From Rugalucina vietnamica (taxonomy: Eukaryota; Mollusca; Bivalvia; Lucinida; Lucinidae): 64,000 nt of DNA. How positions within the stretch are numbered: position 1 is the first letter of the stretch; each line of letters begins with the position of its first letter. Under the pieces are notes generated by a model. The model was not told the origin of the DNA, made no database searches, and was given only the letters and a program-made list of their open reading frames with translations. A program made the translations under genes and the position numbers. Shown here piece after piece: positions 47,878 to 57,870 of this stretch. Location of the stretch: the NCBI GenBank assembly GCA_964017185.1, contig OZ024874.1, positions 54,539,356-54,603,355 on the forward strand, read 5' to 3'.

Positions 47878-49011
47878 TGGCACCGGATTTCCAATCAGGT
47901 ACCGTTTTGGTGGCAATATATTCAACCTTAGAAGGTTGCAATCCAAAACTAAAGTGCAGACTAATGTGCTAGAGGAGCTCTATGCAGATGATATGGATAA
48001 GGATGTCAGTTCAGAGACAATAATGCAAAGAGCCATGGATCAAGTCTCACCGGCATGTGATAACTATGATCTCAGTCATAATCAGCACAAAAAAGACAGA
48101 TGTTGTAAACCAAACCGTACAATGAATGAACCAACCATCATTGTGGATAAACAAAAAAAAAACTGAAAGTTGTAGATAAATTCACCCACATAGGAAGCAC
48201 TCTGTCCAAAGCAGTCGGCACTTTGATGATGAGGTCACTGCCAGAATTGCAAAAGCCAGTGTTGCATTCGGAAGACTCCGTGCAAATGTCTTGGAGCGTA
48301 ATGAAATCAAGCTTGGCACCAAGCTAAAAGTCTACAAGGCCGTGGTACTGCCAACACTCTTGTATGCATGTGAGACCTGGACAGTATACCGGCGTCATAC
48401 TTAAGCTGTTTGGGAAAGCTATTAAATATCAAGTGCCAAGACAAGATTCCAGACACAGAGATCCTGAATAAAGCAGGGACGCAAAGCATGCATAATGTCT
48501 AAGAGCTAGCACAGCTAAGGTGGGCTGTCCATGTTATAAGAATGCCTGACGAGCGACTTCCAAAGAAACTTTTCTTTGGAGAACTACAGGAGGGAAAGCG
48601 CTCTCAAGGTGGCCAGACGAAACACTACAAAGACTCTCTGAAGGATATCGACAAACCAATGAGGTCTTAGTAACAGACTGCACAGGAGCGTTCAAAGTGG
48701 CGAGGTCTCATCAACAAAGGAACAGCTCTTTATGAAAGAAAGATAATCTGTGAAGCTGAAAGAAAGCGCAGAGAACGCAAAGCCAGTACCAATGGACAAC
48801 CAGCTGATTCCATGAAATTGACTTGCTCTACTTGCAACCGCTAGAGCTAGAATTGGCCTAGTTAGCCATCAAAGAACTCACCAACACACACAAACTTATT
48901 CGAGAAATACTGGTGGACTTTCTCACAACCACATTGCTTGCACGTGCTTACATGATGTAATGGAACAAACTTATACCGACCATATTTTGTATCTTAAATG
49001 TAATAAAAAAA
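47878..49011 (+). pseudogene. 5'-truncated LINE fragment (end of reverse transcriptase and C-terminal tail)
   Basis: The first frame reads FNLRRLQSKTKVQ and then LYADDMDKD at 47978-48004, the YADD catalytic box of non-LTR reverse transcriptase. Later frames read VVDKFTHIGSTLS (about 48169), IAKASVAFGRLRANV (about 48245), KLKVYKAVVLPTLLYACETW (48321-48380), then [20 protein letters not shown]. Near the end is a CSTCNR stub of a C-terminal zinc finger (48825). The order and wording fit RTE-like non-LTR elements often annotated as endonuclease-reverse transcriptase, although the clade assignment is from memory. The segments lie in at least three frames with internal stops, so it is dead. The endonuclease and most of the polymerase are absent. 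The fragment ends in an A-rich run near 49003-49011. Confidence 0.88.
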
Positions 49012-49173
49012 ATCCTTTGTCAGTGAGTGATTGCAAAAGGCTCGTCTGATCCCTGTGCGTCATGTTTGGTGCCAAACTCTCTTGATACAGCTATCGGCGC
49101 CAAAGAAACTTGCGGTAACAACCAACAACAACTTACTGTCTCGTTTCCTTTACCAGCTGCACTTACGGCAACT

Positions 49174-49407
49174 AACCGCCGCATAATAAAACCGACAGCA
49201 AACACAGGCGAAAACAAAGACGAAGATCAGCTGTGCAGTAACTGCACAGCTGATCAGCGTCTTTGTTTTCGCTACACCGATAGTACAATCTCTCTTCTTC
49301 TTACATACGAAATTTCGAGCTTCTAGCCTACTTCTGTGACTGTACAGGCCGGTTTGTGTCAGATCTGGTCGGAAAACCAAATCGTTGGTTTCCTCATGCG
49401 GGGACAC
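49174..49407 (+). mobile_element. Hairpin element A-13 (GTGCAG stem type)
   Basis: A 234-bp copy with diverged ends (AACCGCCGCATAAT / CTCATGCGGGGACAC). AACT occurs on both sides (49170-49173 and 49408-49411) and may be the target duplication. The inner stem AGCTGTGCAGT-A-ACTGCACAGCT is fully paired and differs from the common type on both arms. The surrounding open frame is a by-product. Confidence 0.83.
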
Positions 49408-49411
49408 AACT

Positions 49412-50689
49412 AACCTTTTTTCGGTCATTGTGATAGATAGATGGGTGAAGTTGTCATTATGATATATTATACGTCAATCAGAAGGTGTCATTTCTTACAC
49501 ATAAGGTATTAAGTTATTTGGGAAAATGACAAGTTTAGCCTTCGAAGTTGTCGATTCGACATTTTGCAACGGGGTCACTGCGATTGATGTGTTCCAAACT
49601 TTATAACGGTTTCTGTCACGAGTTTCGTAGAGCAGTGTTTGATTGGGGCGCAGTCATTTCTAATGCGACTCGGGTGTGATTCATCCAAAAGAGCACTCAC
49701 ACCCAAACACGCACCGTGCGTATGAAAAATATCGACAAGCTGAAGATTTTGGACGTGTGAAAAATAATTTGTTTCTTGAACTCGTTTTAGCAGTAACTCA
49801 TTAACGTGTGACTGAGGCTTGTGCCGAACGTATAAAAAAATCTCAAAACGCTGAAAATTTTGGAGTACGTTCGCGCTACGTCCCAGACCGCCATAGGCGC
49901 GCACAAAACGTTAAACGCGCGCCTCGTACACATTTTGGCACGTTACTGAAGCAATATCTCGTAAAATACAAGGCCAAGGACCATAAATATTTCCATAACG
50001 TCAGAAACTACATAGACTTACGTGTATTTTCGTATTTTCACGACAGCATGCCAGATGCTTGTAACAATGCAAAGAAAGTATTCACAGTGCCTGAAGAGAC
50101 AAAGCTGGTTTGGTTGTTTTTGTTCCTATAACTCATATTGATTTAGGTGTTTGTTTTGCTGGAATACGTGCTATTGTTCAACATACCGAGTCCGAGAACA
50201 GAGGATTCTATATGACTAAGGATTGCTCTGCGGCCCTCTCGATCATATTTTTGTGTAATAATTTTCTATAATATTTTGATAGATCGCTTGTGTTAGACAA
50301 ACACCTGCAGTTTCTATGAAGGTATAATTATGCATCTTCAAAAGAACAAAAACAGTAACTGCCAACAACCAACGCATATAACTGTCTAGACTTAAACTTA
50401 GGGCCGGCAATATTCGTCAAAAATCCATGTCCCTCGTGGACATCAATCATATTTGTGGTTCCACCGCAGGTTTGCACTTTGTCATTAGAAGACGAACACT
50501 TTTCTGAAAGCGAACTTTAATCGAAATACTGGCCGAAGTATACTGTACATCCCAAATGTAACTAACTATGATACGGATTTGGGTATGGAGAATGAGATGA
50601 TACATCTATCGGCGCAGTCATTTGAAACGTTGCGACGTCTTATCAAACTTATACATGTAACAGATACAACTTGGCGTTAAGTGTATTTC
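49412..50689. other. 1.3 kb without recognised features
   Basis: Two opposed open frames of about 108 codons overlap at 49575-50131. Neither has a recognisable domain. Nothing else stands out. Confidence 0.4.
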
Positions 50690-50693
50690 ATTT

Positions 50694-51228
50694 GTCACGC
50701 GACTAAGTCGGAAAAGCGACTAACTTATAATAAGTGGGGAAGAGTCGTCTTAGCAGATGATAAAAATGGTGCTTATCTGGGAATAAAGTTTTCTACGCTT
50801 AAGTAGGAAACGAAAGAAACCTTTTGGCATATCTTCTACATTTCAACACGTAAGCAAAAGTGCAATAATAATCATACTTTTCCGCAGCATTTTGCACATA
50901 CTTTAGTATGATTTCCTCTAGTACGGTAGATGTCCGTTAATTCTTTTACTTCAACGTTGTCGCTTGTGTCTATGCGTTAACAACCTGCATGGTTTATGAC
51001 TGATCCGGTCTTAAAGCAGGAAAAGCGAGGTGGCTAGAAATTGCAGTCGGTTATCGTGGTGACATATGAAATATTCTCTGTGTCATAGACTAAACAATCT
51101 ACAATATTTTTCTCATTAAGTCGAATTTCCTACATAGTCGCATTTCCCACTTATTTGCCTGACGGAAGTTTTCCCAGGTAGTCGTAACTGTTTACCATAT
51201 AAGCGTTTTTCCCACTTAGTTGCCTCAC
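50694..51228. mobile_element. Element O: inverted ends with repeated GCGACTAAGTGGGAAAA motifs
   Basis: The left end GTCACGCGACTAAGTCGGAA pairs loosely with the right end TTTCCCACTTAGTTGCCTCA. ATTT flanks both sides (50690-50693 and 51229-51232). A CGACTAA...AAGTGGGGAA motif recurs inside the left end. TCGCATTTCCCACTTATTTG and GCGTTTTTCCCACTTAGTTG recur inside the right end. So the motif is present two or more times in opposing orientation at each side. The interior is AT-rich with no transposase. Confidence 0.6.
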
Positions 51229-51232
51229 ATTT

Positions 51233-52876
51233 TTCACAATCATACTGTGCACCATGCAAACGACATTTTAAACAAAGTTTTCAGTGACGATATTGTGTAG
51301 GATATGATTAGGCATATAATTTTATAATCCATATATCCGTACAAAGAGGAGGCGGAACCATTTCATTTGTTGGATGAGCTTTTGTACGTATCTGTCTCTC
51401 AGCCTCTTATAAATAACTCATTTAAATTGCAACTGAGAAAGAATACAACTGCGTATACATGCACTTATGATTACGTGGTTCATTTTAGAGAGCACGTCCA
51501 CCACACTAGAGCATCTTATCGTTCTCGCCCACCTGAAAAAATGTGCTTATTTCAAGATTGTTTTCTTTTGAACCCGTTTCCATGGAGCAATTCCCATTCC
51601 CAAGAGTGTCCTAACTGACGATATTTATTTTTGGGATCCAATCGGGCAATATTCAGTGCATAAATGTTCAAAGTATAGGGCTAATGAGAATCTGGCCGAA
51701 AAAGTGATGTGAAAGAAGTGACAAATCGAAACTTCAAGCATCAAAAACTAGTTTCCTAGTGCATCTTCGTCGCTCTAGTTTTGATTTATACTGGCAGTTT
51801 CAAGTTCTCTTGAGACTGCACATAAGTATTGTATTCAAAATCAAAAGATAAAACAGTAATCATGCAACTTACTTGTTAACATGTCTACTCCATTGCTTTC
51901 TTTACATTCAAGTTTTCACAAACCAAACCGGAAACTGCTTAAACCTGCTCGACGCCTGAATATTACCGCTTTAAGAATAAATCCCGTAAAACAGTTCGAT
52001 GTATCTGGCCAAACTAAAACGATCTGATCTGAAGTCGTAAGTCTATTATTCAAACCCTTCAGGAGCCGTTGCTACGCCCAAACTAACAAAGTAACAGATT
52101 CGTGGCAAGTGGTCAACATAGCTTGAACTGTGGAGCACGGAAACGTTTGGATATATTGTCTCCTCAGCTCACAATTTGAAAGCTCAGGTGAGCTAATAAA
52201 GGTGACTGGCAGTAAATTTTGACGGTTAGTTTTGGACTATAAAATAATATTTATCATCGTGTGTGGTTAAAGACCAACATTTACGTGGAATTTATGCTCC
52301 AGTTCCTTTAATTTGTGGACATAAACGTCACACAGAACCGTCCATAACTTTGTTTGTTTTTATTTCAAAGACTAAACTACAACCTCTTTTAAATAAATGT
52401 TAATAAACACAGGTCATATCAGATAATTTGTGGTACAGTACTCCGTTCTCTGTATGTATCATTCGCATATACATGTAAACGGTTTTACTCGTGCTGAAGG
52501 AGTCGTCACACCTAAGCGAAAATCGCTTGACGCAGACTTGCGTTTAAGAGCGAAAAATAGTTTTAGTTTGATTGATCTGTTGTCCCACTCAACAGCCATG
52601 ATCATATCGGAACATCATATGTTAAATGGGACGTAAAGCAATTGTATTTACATCAAACAAACAAGAATCTCTTTTCGAAATTAAACGCAAGTCTACGCAA
52701 GTCTACGTCTAGGGATTTCCGATCATATTTGTGACGAGGTCTTTTAAAAGTAACAGTAAGGACCCGTTTACGTTTTCATTGTTGCATCTCTATTTCTCAC
52801 TATGCATACCATGAGTTAGCTAGATTACCACCGTGCTGGGAAAGAGTTGGCCATCTTGCGTTTCATACATATTGTT
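51233..52876. other. 1.6 kb without recognised features
   Basis: An 83-codon frame (51367-51618) and a 68-codon frame (52430-52636) have no recognised motif. A small GCTCAGGTGAGCT hairpin lies near 52182. Confidence 0.4.
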
Positions 52877-52880
52877 ATAT

Positions 52881-53114
52881 GAGCCTGTGCGTTAGAAAAC
52901 CAACAATTTGGGTTCCAAACAGGTCCGACACATACCAGGCTGTGCAGTCACGGAATAAAGCTGGAAGCGTGAAACTTTTAATATCAGTAGAAGAGACATT
53001 GTACTATTCGTGTGGCGAAAATAAAGGCGCTGATCAGCTTCGCAGTGACTGCGAAGCTGATCTGCGTCTTTGTTTTCGCATATGAAAATTGTTGGTTTTC
53101 TCATGCACAGTCTC
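52881..53114 (-). mobile_element. Hairpin element A-14
   Basis: A 234-bp reverse copy with ATAT duplications (52877-52880 and 53115-53118). The ends are diverged together (GAGCCTGTGCGTTAG / CTCATGCACAGTCTC). Inner stem CGCAG / CTGCG, fully paired around a changed loop base. AAAACCAACAAT end type. Confidence 0.9.
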
Positions 53115-53118
53115 ATAT

Positions 53119-54589
53119 TTAATTTGATGTTCAGTTTTGTCCATTTCATTCCCGCCTTGTATCTGGGTTGGGATTTTTAATTCTATTGTGTCAGTTCCTA
53201 TCTAAGCTTTTTGTTCTTACTTAGTTTTCCTTCGAATTTTGGTACGCCTTTTCAAAGGATACCAACTTAAACGTGAACACCGGTTAAATCGAACATAAAA
53301 TCGCAGCTTCTTTCAAAGCCAGTGGCATAACACCATATTGTAATTAAGGAACAGCGTTTCGTAGCTGTTATGCGTACGGAATAATGATGACAATCAAGTA
53401 AAATCATCTTACAACTCCAGCAACCCTATTAACCGGACGCCATTTGTGTTCCATAATCAGCGAGGCACAGTCTGACAATTTCCTTCCTCCCTTGTCAAAC
53501 ACAAATGCATAATTGACTTTTTGCCGGGTAACATGAAAATAAACAATTTATTCGTTCTTTTAGATGAAGCAAATAATATAAATCAGCGTTCAAGTGGAGA
53601 AATGGAGCGTAGTCTTCCGTTCAATAGCGAAAAAATATTAATTTATTTCACAATGTACTTAAGCGGCCAGAAATATTAATTTATTGTTTTCAATGCTGTT
53701 CGCGGCTCGGGTACAAGAAATCAATGCAAGGCCGCTCTAGTAAATCCGTTTCTCTTTCATTTTTCTAATTTATTAGGTTAATTGATAAATTTCAGGGATA
53801 AAATGCGTTGAGGGCTATTGATTTGCCAGTCTTTTCAGTTTTTAAAGCCTTTTTGAAGAGAAATGTGTTTTCTGACAATACAGAGGCTGACAAAAGAGCT
53901 TCGGAAACTAAAGCATTCTATAGTCTTTTTCACACAATTAATTATTCCGATGGTTTATGACGACAACAAGGCGTAAAATGGTTACTAGAGTTGTCGTAGC
54001 AAACAAGTGATGGCTATTAGTCATGTGTGTTCAGTTTTCTGCAACCAGAACAAAAATGGCATCAGGAAATTATGTGCTGCTCAATGTTTAGCCCTACCCT
54101 TGAGCTGCCAACAGGAAGATTATCATGGTAGATATTGGCCGTACCCATGATCATAGCTTGATCTAGCTTGTCGTCCATTAATAAAACCTGCATGGTGCCC
54201 ATGTGTACTGCTGTTTAAAATTCGTCCTATCATTCCAGAGTAGATCAGAAGTGGCCGTTACAACATTTGCATTGAAAAACAAACGAGTGATATATTTATG
54301 ACAATACTCCGTTTTAACAAATCAAAAGAGCCTTTAGTCTATAGGCTATATTACATGTTGTGGGTTAAAAAAAAAATCAAATTAAGGTAAGGATAGAAAG
54401 GCCAAGGATGTTCAAAATTAACGATGCCGTTACTTAACGATTCGTTAAAATTCCAAATGGCAATATTACAAATATACTGTTAGTTTTTTGTTGAAAAAGG
54501 GTGAGAATCATGCCTTTACATTGCTATTTTTGTTGAAAAAAATGTGAGAATCCTTTGCAAAAATAACAGTGGATTTGCCTTTGAAAAAA
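53119..54589. other. 1.5 kb without recognised features
   Basis: AT-rich. A diverged direct repeat near 54488-54556 (GTTGAAAAAGGGTGAGAATC and a second TGTTGAAAAAAATGTGAGAA) is the only structure seen. Confidence 0.4.
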
Positions 54590-55100
54590 GGTACAAGTAG
54601 GCAACGATCAGGAAAAGGTGCAATCAGAAAAAGATTCCCACTCCAAAAACCGAGGCTGGAAAAAACCAAACTAACAATAAGGTACTAAGACCATGAATAC
54701 ATTTAGTAAGCCGAACTTGAGCAGCTATTTCCCAATAGGTGGCCACTCAGTTACCTAAACTTAACTAAAATATGATAGCATACATAAGGCGCCAACAGCA
54801 CAAAAAATTAAACACCAAGACATAAAACAATAAGAACCACAACAGAAGTATCGCCTTGGAACCATCAGTAATATAAAATTACTGGCGGGCTTAAACCGGT
54901 TTTACAGGATCCTAACCTCACCCTCAGCTTCTGCAGTGGTTCATAACATTTAGTTAGTTCTTCGGTCCTCGTGGTGAATCTCTAACTAGTCAATGAATCA
55001 TAGACAAACAAATGAATCATGATAAATTCCATGATGAATCAAAAACGAGGACTCACAGAATGAGTAAGCTGCCCGACGATGGAGATCCCGGGGCGCCCAA
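54590..55100 (+). repeat. Dispersed repeat H-3, longest copy
   Basis: Runs from AAGTAGGCAACGATCAGG to GCTGCCCGACGATGGAGATC. It is the reference for the other H copies. The 60-codon frame at 55012-55194 spans its right end and is not a gene candidate. No terminal inverted repeat or tail identified. Confidence 0.78.
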
Positions 55101-55204
55101 TAACTTACTAACTCCGGAGAAAAAAAGACCACCAGTTGAACCCCGGTTGGCCAAGCAACAGACAAAAAGCTCCGGCCAGTCGAAAAATAGTTAACAAATT
55201 GAGG

Positions 55205-55290
55205 GCTTACGACAGCTAACGAAAGGTACTAGTAGGCAAAGATCAGGAAAAGGCGCAATTAGAAAAAGATCCCCACTCCAAAGTTTTTTA
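55205..55290 (+). repeat. Dispersed repeat H-4, left-end fragment
   Basis: Repeats only the first landmarks (AGTAGGCAAAGATCAGGAAA, GGCGCAATTAGAAAAAGAT, CCCACTCCAAAG). It lies about 100 bp after H-3 in the same orientation. Confidence 0.7.
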
Positions 55291-55330
55291 ACAACTGGAC
55301 CCGGGAATTTCCTATTCAATCTTAGATCCC

Positions 55331-56007
55331 ATCCCAGCTAATAGGCGGGGACAGCCAACAAGTTTATACATTTATAAATATGTAAAGTGCATAGTTGCAA
55401 CTTTGAGGTTACAACGCAAATTTTGTGAGATGTGAAAGTACAAGTAGAAAAAAGCAAAAATACACGAAGTGCAAAAATTAGATGATCGACTATCATAATT
55501 ACGAAACGGATATGTAATAATATACTTTTCTTTTCTCACTGCCTCAGGATAAAGTTGCAGTATTCGAAATCGGAGTTTCAGTAAAAATAAATAAATAACA
55601 CTGTCTTCAAAGATACACTGCATCTGTGCAGGGATCAGTTTATATTCTTAAGATAATATATGACTTAGAAGATAATATATGGCGTCTCGGCACCACGAGT
55701 CATTGGGGTAGTGGGACAAGTTGCAAGTATTGCGAAATAGAAAGTTTACCAAGGCTATAAATGCAGCTCTTATAAGTTCATTGACATGTTCATTATACCT
55801 GATTGTATGGTATGAGTGCATACATACTGAGAACCACCTGATCAGAAGTAAATGTATAAGTAAATAAAGCAGGAAACGTTCAGGAACTGGTGCAAACGTG
55901 AGAAATCTAAAACCTCAGACTGGAAACAACATAAGCACAGAGTAAAACAATAATTGATAGAATTTGCTTCTGCTGTCACAGAAGTGTCGTCTTTTAAATG
56001 GGAAAGT
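55331..56007. other. No recognised features
   Basis: AT-rich spacer with a short direct repeat of AAGATAATATATG near 55651-55681. Confidence 0.4.
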
Positions 56008-56570
56008 AAAAGTAGGTAAGATCAGGAAATGGGGCAATCAGAAATTCCCACTCCAAAAACCGAGGTGGGAAAAACTATATTAACAATTAGGCACTTATAC
56101 TAAGGAAACATACCGTAATCTGAGTGAGCAGCTATTTCCTAATAGGCGTCCACTCAGTTAACATATAAAAACGTACATAAGGTGCAAACAGCACAAAAAT
56201 CCAAAGCCAAAATATAAAACAATTAGAACCACTAACGTTACCATCAGGAAAACATCTCCGTGCAGTGGATACCCCCTTGAACCCCACTTATATATAGCAA
56301 AACTGGGGTATGCAGGGGTATACCTATTTTTCTTATTTTTGCTCCAAAACATAGATTGTGGGTACTCGTTAGAACCGCCTCGCCGAGGCGGTTCTAACGT
56401 GTACCCACAATCTATGTTTTGAGCAAAAATAAGAAAAATATCAAAAATTATCTTCAGAAAATTTTCAAATTTTACAACTTAAAAAAAAAAATCTGTATAT
56501 TGCATGGACATGTTTTCGTAATGAAAAGTATTGCCTTGAACGATCAGTAATAGAAAATAACTGGGGTGGG
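56008..56570 (+). repeat. Dispersed repeat H-5, split by element B-09
   Basis: The left part (56008-56241) follows H-3 up to the GAACCAC landmark. The right part (56524-56570) resumes at AAGTATTGCC and continues through ATCAGTAATA. A complete family B element occupies the gap. Confidence 0.8.
56242..56523 (+). mobile_element. Hairpin element B-09, nested in H-5
   Basis: Near-intact family B copy from CATCAGGAAAACATCTCC to GGACATGTTTTCGTAATG. The hairpin (about 56326-56439) has an intact CGCCTCG-C-CGAGGCG centre and a T/T mismatch between GTACTCG and CGTGTAC, plus a one-base bulge at GCTCC / GAGC. Five extra bases (GTTAC) sit between the H-5 break and CATCAGG. Confidence 0.9.
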
Positions 56571-57031
56571 GCTTAACTGTGACTAGTTTAACAAGGCGCC
56601 TAAATTTTCCTTTTCACCTACAGAATGGGCTCCCAGGTCGTCGGTTTTTATTTCATGTACGGGTTCGCTTTCTCCCATACTAGATCTACCATTTTTATTA
56701 TCGGTAACCTCTAGATTATCTCGATTATTCTCCATCTTAATGTTCTATTATGTTTTACATCGTTTTTAAGCGTCTTAGATTTCAACATACAGATATGCCA
56801 TAAACGCAAAAACTTTAATATCATTTTAGATATAAAGGACAAAGGCTGAGAGACAGTTTTAATTTAATTTTCTCTTCACTTATCTTTTATCATCGGTGAA
56901 GCTCATAACTCTTTTCCGTAGATTTAATAGCTGGCCTCTTCTCGTGTTTCATACAAATTTTGCTTGTGTGGCTAAAAGGGCTGTACTTTACACCAAACAC
57001 CCAAAAAGAGTTGTGTTTCACCGTCATGTCC
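56571..57031. other. No recognised features
   Basis: AT-rich spacer. Confidence 0.4.
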
Positions 57032-57284
<253 letters not shown>

Positions 57285-57803
57285 GACGTTGAGTATCATC
57301 TTTAGCAGTCCCTTCTGACTTCAGCTTATTTTCTATGATCGTTTCCCAGTTACTGCCTCGTCTATCTTCTTCACCTTCTAAAACGGCATAATCATCGTAC
57401 GATGACTTTCCCTATTTGGGAAAATATTGCTCATTACTGCTTTCATCTATTAGTTGTTTCAGTTTCTTAAGAGGCTTAAGTAGCCGAAACCGCGGTATGG
57501 CCCATCCCAATTCTCATTAATTTGTTCACTGCTCTTAAAGGATCTCAGATTTACTTTGTTGGCCTGTCTTGACCATTGCTTACTATTATTCTTCGCAATC
57601 ATTTCAAGTTCCTCTTTTCGGAACTCTGAGTAAAGGCTTAACATTTTATCGTCAGATTGTTTCCAGATTTAGCCAAACTACTATGTTTGATCCTCAACGG
57701 TGACAATTTTACGAACACCATAAGCCTTCCTCTTTCTAGCCAAGTAAAAATGGAATGAAGAAGACCTGAAGCAGCAAGGTGATTAAAAAAAAGATGGACC
57801 ATT
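57285..57803. other. No recognised features
   Basis: AT-rich. A minus-strand frame at 57459-57644 has no recognised motif. Confidence 0.4.
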
Positions 57804-57815
57804 GTTTTTTTTTTT

Positions 57816-57853
<38 letters not shown>

Positions 57854-57870
57854 TTTTTTGTTTTTTTTTT
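57804..57870. repeat. Poly-T tract with G interruptions
   Basis: About 60 T residues with a few single Gs. The minus-strand poly-Lys frame across it is an artefact. Confidence 0.95.

Noticed and set aside
5239-53149. A recurrent peptide ENKGADQLRxNxxADxRLCFRYxDSTIPLLLKS in many open frames, suggesting a small protein family
   Set aside because: It is the translation of the family A hairpin and its right flank. It appears in both orientations of the element and follows the transposon copies, not any gene.
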